DNA of 13,244 nucleotides from Bacillota bacterium (GCA_017619905.1 JAFZRK010000193.1:1-13244); one strand, 5' to 3'; counted from the stretch's first letter, positions 1 to 7,024 are shown. The notes: generated by a model not told the origin, from the sequence alone. Made by a program: numbers and translations.

Positions 1-629
1 ATCATGAGCGGGGAGAGGACTACCTTGCTGTAGCCGCCGTCCTTAACTATCTTCACCATGTCTTCCAGGGTCGGTTCTGCTTCCACGGTGCCGATGAACA
101 TATCCTTTATTCCGCGGTCCTTAATGGTCTGCTGAAGCTTTGCGTAGCCCTCGTTGGCCTTGTGCTCCGTGCCGTGGCCCATGAACACTCTCGCCGTTTT
201 GGGCGCCTTGAACGCGGCTGTGGCGTCGTCTATTATCGCGGCCATGTGCCTGTAGTCCATTGCGTTGGTGAGCAGGGCGCGTCCTACGCGTATGTCCTCG
301 AAACGTCCTTCGAACTCCTTCGCCACGTTTACGATCTTATTATCGTATTCGTCGCCCTCAAGCATGTGTGTGGGCATCACGACTACTTTCTTAACGCCTT
401 CCGCGGCAAGCTTTTCCAGCGCCTCGGGAACGCTGTCGATCTTTATCTTGTCGCGTTCCAGAAGTATCCTGCGGATGTTGTTGGAAGTGAAAGCCCTGCG
501 GACTTCGTATTCCGGGAATCTCTCGGCGATGACGCTTTCTATGGCTCCTATGGTGATGCTTCTGGTGCTCTCGAATGTGGTGCCGAAGCTGGTGACCAGT
601 ATTACCGGACGCGGTGTTCTGCTTTCCAT
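1..629 (-). CDS. cbiK: Cytosolic sirohydrochlorin cobaltochelatase CbiK (partial, 3' end outside window)
   Basis: A class II chelatase that inserts Co2+ into sirohydrochlorin, the committing step of anaerobic cobalamin synthesis. The 209 residues visible begin MESRTPRPVILVTSFGTTFE and show the CbiK core: TSFGTTFE near residue 13, VVMPTHMLEGDEYD near 83-96, FMGHGTEHKA with catalytic-type His152, and GTVEAEP with metal-ligand-type Glu183. The second catalytic His lies beyond the left edge. There is no signal peptide, so it should act in the cytosol, unlike the lipoprotein CbiK-CbiK at 4671-6896, which shares the same motifs. The ATG at 627-629 was chosen because AGGAGA lies 5 bases upstream (635-640). 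It is the last visible gene of the minus-strand operon, 78 bases after the ABC ATPase, with an inverted repeat between them. Identification as CbiK is firm; heme or iron chelation instead of cobalt cannot be excluded from sequence. Confidence 0.9.
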   Translation of the reverse strand, partial: MESRTPRPVILVTSFGTTFESTRSITIGAIESVIAERFPEYEVRRAFTSNNIRRILLERDKIKIDSVPEALEKLAAEGVKKVVVMPTHMLEGDEYDNKIVNVAKEFEGRFEDIRVGRALLTNAMDYRHMAAIIDDATAAFKAPKTARVFMGHGTEHKANEGYAKLQQTIKDRGIKDMFIGTVEAEPTLEDMVKIVKDGGYSKVVLSPLM

Positions 630-654
630 TGATCTCTCCTTTTTGGTATATCTT

Positions 655-706
655 TTAGGGACGGGGCTGCGGGTCCGTTTTGGAACTTTTAAGAACCGTC
701 CCCTAA
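655..706. repeat. REP-like imperfect inverted repeat, copy A
   Basis: Arms at 655-664 (TTAGGGACGG) and 696-706 (CCGTCCCCTAA) are complementary apart from one extra base and fill most of the gap between the ABC ATPase and cbiK. The right half, GGAAC then AAGAACCGTCCCC then AAGTT (682-709), recurs at 9508-9533 after cbiD. There is no good T-tract next to either arm, so it looks more like a dispersed palindromic repeat than a simple terminator. It could still stabilise mRNA or weaken readthrough into cbiK. Confidence 0.6.
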
Positions 707-707
707 G

Positions 708-1811
708 TTACTTTTTGATTATTTCTTTTCCGAGTTTTTCGGCGAAGGTTATGAGTTCCGCGCAGCGGCGGTTTCCGTGGCCGAATTCTTCCGTGCAGAC
801 CATAAGGCTGTCGCAGCCTTTAAGGCATTCGATGGCTTCCTGCAGGGCGCCTTCGGACACTTCCGTGTATGTAGGAACGCTTATCACTTTTACCGCCAGA
901 TCCTTTGCCACCTGGTAATCCACGTCGTTTTCGGACAGTATGCCGGCGGCGAAAGGTGTCATCTTCTTCTGAAGGCTACGGAACGTGTGCACGCCGCTTC
1001 CGCCTCCGCAGAGCACGAACACCTTCGGATCGCCTTCCACGCGCCCCATCTCCAGGCATCCGAAGAGGGGATTGTAGGTGCCGCCCTTAAGGTCGTAGAG
1101 CTCCGTGACCAGGTCGCTCTTGAATATCTCCTCCGCGGAACCGTAGTGGGCTATGGTGTCGCCCTTTACGCACATCACGTAGTCGGAGACGCGTTCCGCC
1201 ATGTCCAGTTCGTGCAGGGACATCACCACGGCGATGTTCTTCTCCTGGGCAAGTTTTCTCATGGTGCCTAAAAGCTCCAGCTTGTAGCGCACGTCCAGGT
1301 AAGACGTGGGCTCGTCCAGAACTATTATCTGGGGCTGCTGGCATATGGCGCGGGCGAGAAGCACTCTCTGACGCTGGCCGTCGCTTATGCGGCGGTAGTC
1401 GCGGTCCTTAAGCTCCAGTATGTTTACCTTTTCCATGGTCTCGCGGACAACCTGCCTGTCTTCGTCGGTAAGAATGCCCAGACGGCCGGTATGAGGATAG
1501 CGGCCGGTTGCCACAACGTCCTCGCAGGTCATCATCTCGGTGCGCAGGCGCTGCGTAAGCACTACGGATACCTGTTTGGCCAGGTCTCTGTTGGAGATGT
1601 GGTCCAGCTGGTTCTCGCCCACGTAGACCGTTCCCGCGATGCTCTTAAGGTACTTGGTAAGGGTCTTAAGGATGGTGGATTTTCCGGATCCGTTGGGTCC
1701 GATAAGCGTAAGCACCTGTCCGCGCTTTACGCTTATGTTTATGTCGTGTATAAGGGTCTTGCCGTCGTATCCTACGGAGAGATCCGATGTTTTAAGGATG
1801 TATTCCTGCAT
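708..1811 (-). CDS. FecE/BtuD-type ABC transporter ATPase with extra C-terminal domain
   Basis: The ATP-hydrolysing subunit of a metal-chelate or corrinoid importer, 367 residues, acting on the cytoplasmic face with the FecCD permease encoded just upstream. Walker A GPNGSGKST is at residues 38-46, the Q-loop around Gln87, the signature ISDGQRQR at 142-149 (the usual form in this family), Walker B IIVLDEP at 162-168, D-loop YLD at 171-173, and the switch His200. About 105 residues follow the usual end near 260. They start KVFVLCGGGSG (263-273) and contain a glycine-rich turn typical of a Rossmann-like fold. I recall similar tails on archaeal and clostridial cobalamin-type ATPases, but their role is unknown to me. 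The ATG at 1809-1811 overlaps the permease stop by one base (TGATG), which points to translational coupling; the open frame continues further upstream only as a shadow of the permease gene. Confidence 0.93.
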   Translation of the reverse strand: MQEYILKTSDLSVGYDGKTLIHDINISVKRGQVLTLIGPNGSGKSTILKTLTKYLKSIAGTVYVGENQLDHISNRDLAKQVSVVLTQRLRTEMMTCEDVVATGRYPHTGRLGILTDEDRQVVRETMEKVNILELKDRDYRRISDGQRQRVLLARAICQQPQIIVLDEPTSYLDVRYKLELLGTMRKLAQEKNIAVVMSLHELDMAERVSDYVMCVKGDTIAHYGSAEEIFKSDLVTELYDLKGGTYNPLFGCLEMGRVEGDPKVFVLCGGGSGVHTFRSLQKKMTPFAAGILSENDVDYQVAKDLAVKVISVPTYTEVSEGALQEAIECLKGCDSLMVCTEEFGHGNRRCAELITFAEKLGKEIIKK

Positions 1812-2854
1812 CAGCCTTCCCTCCTTCTCTTTATCATGATGGAGATGACGATGGGAGCCCCGAAAATGGCCGTTACAGAGCTGATAGACAACTCGGTGGG
1901 TGAAAATACCGTCCTGGCTATAAGATCGCACAGAAGGCAGAATATGGCCCCTCCGAGGAAGCACCCCGGAATGACTACTATTGGTTTGGCGGACCCCAGA
2001 ACTCTCTTTACGATGTGCGGCACCGCTATGCCTACGAAAGATATGGGGCCTGCGAACGCCGTTACGGTCGCGGCCAGCAGGCTGGAGAAGAGCACCAGCA
2101 TGAAGCGGAAGCGCTTGATGTTGACGCCCATGTTCATCGCGTAATCTTCGCCCAGCTGGTAAGCGCTTATCGGTTTGGCCATAAGGAAAGTGCATACCGC
2201 GCAGATGATCACCACCACGGTCATCACCTTAACGTTCTCCCAGGATATTCCGGAGAAACTTCCCTTGGACCAGTTATGCAGGTTTACTATGCTTGCGTCG
2301 CTGGCGAAGGTGATCACAAAGTCCGTTATGGCGGAGCAGATGTAACCGACCATTACGCCGCTGACTATAAGCATGGACGCGTTGCTGACCTTCTGAGATA
2401 TCACCAGCACGAAGCCCATGGATACCATGGCCCCCACAAAGGCCGCCATTATGGTGAATGCGGAGGAAAGACCGCCGGAAGCCTGCATCACGAACACCAT
2501 GGTAAGCGCCACGGTAAGCTTGGCTCCGGAGGATATGCCCAGCACGTACGGGCCGGCTATGGGGTTTCCGAAGAAGGTCTGCAGCAGGAAGCCCGCAAGG
2601 CCTAATGCGCCGCCCAGTATAAGGCAGGCCAGAAGCCTGGGAAGGCGTATCTGATGCAGTATCGCGTACATCGTGGCGATCTGGGTGCCGCTCTCCGCGG
2701 TGGGACCGTCTCTGAACACGCTTAAAATCTTGTCGAACGGTATGCTGTAGCTGCCTATGCTGATGTTCAGCACCACCAGCGCGATCATGATTATTACCAG
2801 TATTATCAGCGCCAGCGCGCAGCGTCTGTTTCGTTTATCTTCTGTGTGCTGCAT
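1811..2854 (-). CDS. FecCD/BtuC-family ABC transporter permease
   Basis: The membrane channel subunit of an importer for siderophore, heme or corrinoid-type substrates. The 347 residues match the usual length of the family and contain about ten hydrophobic segments, starting at residues 12-32. Family hallmarks are RLPRLLACLILGGALGLAG (70-88), GNPIAGPYVLGISSGA (96-111), the cytoplasmic coupling-loop region LGEDYAMNMGVN (234-245) that contacts the ATPase, and AFAGPISFVGIAVPHIVKR (266-284). It begins 6 bases after the substrate-binding protein stop with only a weak purine-rich ribosome site (AAAAAGA), and ends overlapping the ATPase start, so the three genes form one transporter cassette. The family is certain; the substrate is not readable from this sequence. 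Confidence 0.93.
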   Translation of the reverse strand: MQHTEDKRNRRCALALIILVIIMIALVVLNISIGSYSIPFDKILSVFRDGPTAESGTQIATMYAILHQIRLPRLLACLILGGALGLAGFLLQTFFGNPIAGPYVLGISSGAKLTVALTMVFVMQASGGLSSAFTIMAAFVGAMVSMGFVLVISQKVSNASMLIVSGVMVGYICSAITDFVITFASDASIVNLHNWSKGSFSGISWENVKVMTVVVIICAVCTFLMAKPISAYQLGEDYAMNMGVNIKRFRFMLVLFSSLLAATVTAFAGPISFVGIAVPHIVKRVLGSAKPIVVIPGCFLGGAIFCLLCDLIARTVFSPTELSISSVTAIFGAPIVISIMIKRRREG

Positions 2855-2860
2855 GTCTTT

Positions 2861-4048
2861 TTAATTGATCTTTTTCATGTATGTGAACTGGCTCTCGTCG
2901 GTGTAATCACCGGAGAGTATCTTGTTGAATTCGAGTATCATCTGACCAAGGTCCGTGGTCTCCTGGTACAGGTTCTCGCCCGTGCACCAGACGTTGTTTT
3001 CCTTTACGGCCTTAAAATCCTTGATCAGGGCGCTTAAGCTCTTAAGGTTGTCCACGGAGCTTATCTCGCCCATTATCGTGCTGTTGTAGAATATGAAGTC
3101 CGCGTCCTTGGCGGTAGCGTAGAAAGTCTCCATATCCAGGTTGACGGTGGACAGATTGTTGTCGGAATCCTTGCCCAGATCGTCGAAGATGTATTTGCCG
3201 CCCGCGAGCTCTATCATGCCGCAGACGTAGTCGCCGCTCTTTCTGGCGACAGCATTGCCGGAGGAGTTGATGTAGAAGAACGCTACGGTCTTTCCCGTGG
3301 GATCCTTGCCCTCGGCCTCCTTAAGGTAGCCTACCTGCTCGGCGAAGGCCGCCTCCGCCGCGTCTTCCATGTTGAGCATTGCGGCGTAGAGCTTTATCCA
3401 TTCCGTGCGTCCAAGCGGGTGGCTCTCGTAGGTGGATTTTTCAACGAATACAGGTATTCCCAGAGTCTCCAGCTTTTCCTTTATCTCCGGAGTGTGGTAT
3501 ATCATCATGGATTCCAGCGCCAGCTTGCAGCCCTTGGAAAGTATAAGTTCGAAGTCCGGAGCGCTGTATTTGCCGGCGTATACCATCTTGCCTGCGTTCA
3601 TGGCGTCCACGGCGCCCTGGATGTACCAGTCGTCCGCTTTAAGGCTGGACATGGTAACGTTGTCCAGCGCGCCCATCTTGTCGAACAGGCACATTGTGGC
3701 GGTTGCCGCCAGGTAGATGTTGGTGAGGGGCTGGTAGAGCTTTATTACCTTAACGCCAAGGCTCTTGACGAGTTTGTCCGTCGTTTTGCTGTCCGCGCCT
3801 TCCGGGATCACCAGGTATATGTCCGGACCTTCCTTAACGGTTATCAGTTTATAGCCGTCTTCGTAATAGTCCACTGAGAAGCCCGTGGCGTACAGAAGCT
3901 CCATGCTCTTTACGAGCTTGGGGGTATGGTCTTCCGAGGAGTTGTTGGCCGGAACGTCATTTGAGTTTCCGTTTCCGCAGGCGCAGAAAGACAGCAGCAT
4001 GACGGCTGCCAGGAATATGCATAAAAGGCGTTTGGAAATGCTCTTCAT
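2861..4048 (-). CDS. ABC transporter substrate-binding lipoprotein (FecB/BtuF-like)
   Basis: The extracytoplasmic receptor that hands substrate to the FecCD permease, 395 residues. A basic N-terminus and hydrophobic stretch (residues 8-21) lead to a lipobox-like FCAC with the lipidated Cys most likely at 24, then a Gly/Asn/Ser linker. The mature part has the two-lobe pattern of class III binding proteins. Its first lobe includes YATGFSVDYYEDGYKLITV and a PLTNIYLAATATM stretch, where the ligand would be met; the centre has YAGKYSAPDFELILSKGCKLALE. HPLGRTEWIKLYAAMLN marks the start of the linking helix. GGAG lies about 9 bases upstream of the ATG. It follows the small lipoprotein gene after a 106-base gap containing a hairpin. 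Similar binding proteins occur in gut clostridia, usually labelled only as iron-type ABC receptors. Corrinoid, heme or another tetrapyrrole is inferred from the riboswitch and the chelatase neighbours. Confidence 0.88.
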   Translation of the reverse strand: MKSISKRLLCIFLAAVMLLSFCACGNGNSNDVPANNSSEDHTPKLVKSMELLYATGFSVDYYEDGYKLITVKEGPDIYLVIPEGADSKTTDKLVKSLGVKVIKLYQPLTNIYLAATATMCLFDKMGALDNVTMSSLKADDWYIQGAVDAMNAGKMVYAGKYSAPDFELILSKGCKLALESMMIYHTPEIKEKLETLGIPVFVEKSTYESHPLGRTEWIKLYAAMLNMEDAAEAAFAEQVGYLKEAEGKDPTGKTVAFFYINSSGNAVARKSGDYVCGMIELAGGKYIFDDLGKDSDNNLSTVNLDMETFYATAKDADFIFYNSTIMGEISSVDNLKSLSALIKDFKAVKENNVWCTGENLYQETTDLGQMILEFNKILSGDYTDESQFTYMKKIN

Positions 4049-4098
4049 TGCTTTGTTCTCCGATAAAGAATAGGGGAGTGCGTTCTTTGAGTAAAACG

Positions 4099-4137
4099 TC
4101 CGGGCCGAACAAAGTCCGAAGACTTATCCGGCCCGGA
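4099..4137. repeat. Two-tier hairpin between lipoprotein and substrate-binding protein genes
   Basis: The outer arms TCCGGGCCG (4099-4107) and CGGCCCGGA (4129-4137) are perfect complements over 9 bp. An inner stem AAGTC/GACTT with a CGAA loop sits inside them. On the minus strand the hairpin is followed by only CGTTTTA, a poor T-tract, so it is more likely an mRNA-processing or stabilising structure, or a weak attenuator that lowers expression of the transporter relative to the lipoproteins, than a full terminator. Confidence 0.6.
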
Positions 4138-4154
4138 TGATGTTTAATGTGCTG

Positions 4155-4652
4155 TTACTTTACGGGCTCAGGGTTGGATACGCTCACCTTGTGATCGTAC
4201 CACTTGCCCTTGGTGCCTATTATCGCGCAGTCGAATTCCTCGTCCAGATACGGCACCGGCAGGTCGAACGCGTACACCTTTTCCTTCATACCGTCGGAAT
4301 AGGTGACTTCTTCCTCGGTCGGCTGCAGTATCGCGGCTCCGGTCTTCTGGGCGTCTTCGGCCGTTCCCTGGAACAGATTGAGTATGCTCTTGGAGACCAG
4401 TACGACGTGGACGGTCATCTTCCCGTCCTTTACCGTAAGCGTCGCCTTGCCCTTTAAGGCTTCGTTGATGTGGAACATGGTACTGTCGGTCTTGAAGTCC
4501 ACAGTGTATGTTCCGTCCGCGATCGGAGCAGCGGCTTCATTGCTGTTGTTCCCATTGTCTGCCGGGGTACTGTTGTTTCCGCCGCCGCAGGCAGTCAGAC
4601 TTAATACCATTACCAGTGCCAGCAGGACTAAAATGATTCTTCTTGCGCGCAT
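4155..4652 (-). CDS. Small lipoprotein of unknown function in the chelatase/transporter operon
   Basis: A 165-residue predicted lipoprotein. Signal peptide residues 1-21 end in the lipobox LTAC, with Cys22 as the lipidation site, then a Gly/Asn-rich linker (23-42). The remaining ~120 residues form one soluble domain beginning DGTYTVDF (46-53), then LKGKATLTVKDGKMTVHVVL, ending IIGTKGKWYDHKVSVSNPEP. The alternating hydrophobic pattern suggests a beta-sandwich. The opening DGTYTV and the KLTVKDGK-like strand are faintly like NEAT heme-binding domains, but I cannot confirm that and no family is claimed. The ribosome site AAAGG is 8 bases from the ATG. It sits 18 bases after the double-CbiK gene and before the transporter, so a role as accessory ligand carrier or docking partner of the surface chelatase is plausible inference. 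Genes like it seem to accompany this transporter type in gut clostridia. Confidence 0.82.
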   Translation of the reverse strand: MRARRIILVLLALVMVLSLTACGGGNNSTPADNGNNSNEAAAPIADGTYTVDFKTDSTMFHINEALKGKATLTVKDGKMTVHVVLVSKSILNLFQGTAEDAQKTGAAILQPTEEEVTYSDGMKEKVYAFDLPVPYLDEEFDCAIIGTKGKWYDHKVSVSNPEPVK

Positions 4653-4670
4653 AGTATTACCTTTCAGTTA

Positions 4671-6896
4671 TTACTTGGCAGCTTCAGCGATGGCTGCTGC
4701 GGTGTGGTCCACATAGAGCTTCTCTACTGCCTGGATGCGGCCGAGGCCTTCGATCTGGCAGGCGACGTCTTCAAACTTGCCGGAAGCAGTGAACATGCTG
4801 AACCAGGACTCTTCGTCCTCGGGATCTGCCATGTCGTTGTTGGCGTGGTCGCCCGCAACTACCATCAGCGGACGGAGGATGACGTTCTTGTAACCGGCTT
4901 CGGAGACCTTCTTGATGACCTCTTCGCCTGCGGTCTCTTCGGGCTCGCCTTCAACGGTTCCGATGAATACGTTCTTATATCCGAGCTTTTCCATCTGGGA
5001 CTGCATCTGGCTGTAGGTGACCTTCGCGTTGTGGGAAGTACCGTGTCCCATCAGAACGATGGCGGTGCCCTTGGCTTCGAGAGCGTTAAGGCTGCCGGCT
5101 CCGGCGGACTTAACTGCTGCAGCGACTACTGCCTTGGCGACGGCTTCTTTGTCTGCGTTGATTACGGTAGCGTCAGCTCCGACTTCTCCGAGGAGAGGCT
5201 CGGCGATCGTGATCTTCATCTTGCCTTCGTAGTTCTTAAGCTCCGCGACCAGTTCGTCGTACTCCGCGCCGTGCATCAGGTGGGTCGGCTGTACCACGAG
5301 GGTCTTTACGCCGTTTGCGACTGCTCTGTCAAGAGCCTGCTTGACGTTGTCGATCTTCTCGCTGTCACGGGCCTGTACGTGGTTGATTATGATCTGAGCG
5401 GTGAACGCTCTGCGTACGGACCAGTCCGGATAAGCCTTGGCAAGGGCGTCTTCGATGCCCTTGATGTCCGTGGCGCGGCTCTCGTTGAAGGAGGTACCGA
5501 AGGATACTACCAGGAGCTCCTTCTCGCCGATCTCGTCGGCGTTGCGGGGATCGTCCGCCGCGGCGTCGCCGGTGTCGCGTCCGAAGTAATCCGGATCTGC
5601 CTCTTCGCCTTCAACAAGCTCTTTCTGCTCGTCGGTGAGGGCGTCCCAGGCTGCCTTGGCGGCCGCGCACTGCTCGTCGGTCTTGTCGGTGCGTTCCTGA
5701 ACGTAGATAGCGTCGATGAGGTCAGCTACGTGCTGAACGACGGACTCCTCGATGGCATCGGCAGCGTGAGCTACGTAGAGCTTTTGAACGTCGCCTATGC
5801 GGCCGAGACCTTCGATCTGGGTGTCGATCTTCTCGAACTTCTTGGAAGCCTTGAACATGCTGTACCAGGATTCTGCGTCGTCCGGATCTGCCATGTCGTT
5901 GTTGGCGTGGTCGCCCGCAACTACCATCAGCGGACGGAGGATGACGTTCTTGTAACCGGCTTCGGAGACCTTCTTGATGACCTCTTCGCATGCGGTCTCT
6001 TCGGGCTCGCCTTCGACGGTTCCGATGAACACGTTCTTGTATCCGAGCTTGTTCATCTGGGACTGCATCTGGCTGTAGGTGACCTTCGCGTTGTGGGAAG
6101 TTCCGTGTCCCATCAGAACGATGGCGGTACCGCCGTTGGCAAGGTCGTTGAGGCTGGAAGCGCCTGCGGACTTGACCGCTGCGTCTACCACTGCCTTGGC
6201 GACAGCTTCCTTGTCCTCGTTGATGACTGTGGCGTCTGCGCCTACTTCTCCGAGGAGGGGTTCAGCGACTACGATGGTCATCTTGTCCTTGTAGTTCTCA
6301 AGTTCTTCCACGAGCTCGTCGTACTCTGCGCCGTGCATCAGGTGAGTGGGCTGTACTACGAGGATCTCAACACCGTTCTTTACGGCTCTGTCCAGAGCCT
6401 GCTTTACGTTGTCGATCTTCTCGCCGTCGCGGGCCTGTACGTGGTTGATGATGATCTGAGCGGTGAACGCTCTGCGTACGGACCAGTCGGGATAAGCCTT
6501 GGCAAGAGCGTCTTCGATGCCCTTGATGTCCGTGGCGCGGCTGTCGTTGAAGGAAGTACCGAAGGATACTACCAGGAGCTCCTTCTTGCCGATGCCGTCC
6601 TTGTTGAGCGGATCGTCCTTGGAGGCGTCGCCGGTGTCGCGTCCGAAGTAATCCGGATCTGCTTCTTCGCCCTCGACAAGCTCTTTCTGCTTATCGGTAA
6701 GAGCGTCCCAGGCTGCCTTGGCGGCAGCGCACTGCTCGTCGGTCTTCTCGGTCCATTCCTGAACGTAGATCTCGTCGATGAGCTTAGCTACCTTATCTGC
6801 AGCTTCCTTGTCCGCCTTGGACGGAGCGCAGGCCGCGAGGCCCAGCACCATGGCAAGCACCAGAACTACTGCGAGAATTATTTTTGCATGTTTCAT
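4671..6896 (-). CDS. Lipoprotein with two tandem CbiK-type cobaltochelatase domains
   Basis: A 741-residue surface lipoprotein: signal peptide 1-22, lipobox LAAC, lipid-carrying Cys23. Two near-identical units follow, about 36-387 and 390-741, offset by exactly 354 residues. Each starts with a charged helical lead-in (LIDEIYVQEW through ALTDKQKELVEG, residues 39-76, and its copy at 393-430) resembling spacer helices of Gram-positive surface proteins. Each then carries a full class II chelatase: VVSFGTSF, VVQPTHLMHGAEYDEL, LMGHGTSHNA (His264/His618), GTVEGEPEE (Glu295/Glu649) and VVAGDHANNDMA (His330/His684). The two His and the Glu are the metal ligands and catalytic residues of CbiK, and both units keep all three, so neither looks decayed. 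CbiK family members are single-domain proteins of about 260-300 residues. A periplasmic CbiK beside a metal-chelate transporter is known in Desulfovibrio vulgaris, where a heme-related role was proposed. GAGAGG lies about 10 bases before the ATG. It is the first gene after the riboswitch and terminator. The substrate is unknown. Confidence 0.92.
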   Translation of the reverse strand: MKHAKIILAVVLVLAMVLGLAACAPSKADKEAADKVAKLIDEIYVQEWTEKTDEQCAAAKAAWDALTDKQKELVEGEEADPDYFGRDTGDASKDDPLNKDGIGKKELLVVSFGTSFNDSRATDIKGIEDALAKAYPDWSVRRAFTAQIIINHVQARDGEKIDNVKQALDRAVKNGVEILVVQPTHLMHGAEYDELVEELENYKDKMTIVVAEPLLGEVGADATVINEDKEAVAKAVVDAAVKSAGASSLNDLANGGTAIVLMGHGTSHNAKVTYSQMQSQMNKLGYKNVFIGTVEGEPEETACEEVIKKVSEAGYKNVILRPLMVVAGDHANNDMADPDDAESWYSMFKASKKFEKIDTQIEGLGRIGDVQKLYVAHAADAIEESVVQHVADLIDAIYVQERTDKTDEQCAAAKAAWDALTDEQKELVEGEEADPDYFGRDTGDAAADDPRNADEIGEKELLVVSFGTSFNESRATDIKGIEDALAKAYPDWSVRRAFTAQIIINHVQARDSEKIDNVKQALDRAVANGVKTLVVQPTHLMHGAEYDELVAELKNYEGKMKITIAEPLLGEVGADATVINADKEAVAKAVVAAAVKSAGAGSLNALEAKGTAIVLMGHGTSHNAKVTYSQMQSQMEKLGYKNVFIGTVEGEPEETAGEEVIKKVSEAGYKNVILRPLMVVAGDHANNDMADPEDEESWFSMFTASGKFEDVACQIEGLGRIQAVEKLYVDHTAAAIAEAAK
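4674..6791 (-). repeat. 1062-bp internal tandem duplication within the double-CbiK gene
   Basis: The second half of the gene (about 4674-5729) repeats the first (about 5736-6791) at an offset of 1062 bases. The segment 4822-4927 is base-for-base identical to 5884-5989, including third codon positions. Other stretches differ mainly by scattered substitutions. This implies a recent duplication or continuing gene conversion between the halves. Confidence 0.93.
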
Positions 6897-6991
6897 TTAG
6901 TTATGACCTCTCTTTCTGCAAAAATCTCTTTTTCGATCTTGAAAACCTTTCGCAGCGTTCGCAGTTGAACACTTCGAGGCCTGCTTTGTTT

Positions 6992-7024
6992 TGAAAAACA
7001 GAAAGCCCGCATCAAAGTGCGGGC
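6992..7024 (-). terminator. Riboswitch-linked intrinsic terminator upstream of the double-CbiK gene
   Basis: On the minus strand GCCCGCA and TGCGGGC (7018-7024 and 7005-7011) form a 7-bp GC-rich stem with a 6-base loop, followed by a T-rich run (TTTCTGTTTTT). It lies between the riboswitch and the first gene, where transcription of the operon would stop when cobalamin is bound. I did not find a convincing antiterminator; TGCGGG within the aptamer near 7158-7164 could pair with the 5' arm but that is weak. Confidence 0.85.

Noticed and set aside
1812..2195. N-terminal extension of the ABC ATPase upstream of residue 1
   Set aside because: The extension overlaps the permease gene in another frame and has no ATPase features; the TGATG junction marks the real start.
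4704..6968. A 754-codon open frame on the plus strand opposite the double-CbiK gene
   Set aside because: It mirrors the repeat structure of the real gene, has no recognisable motifs, no ribosome site, and runs through the minus-strand leader. Its openness follows from the biased codon use of the true gene.
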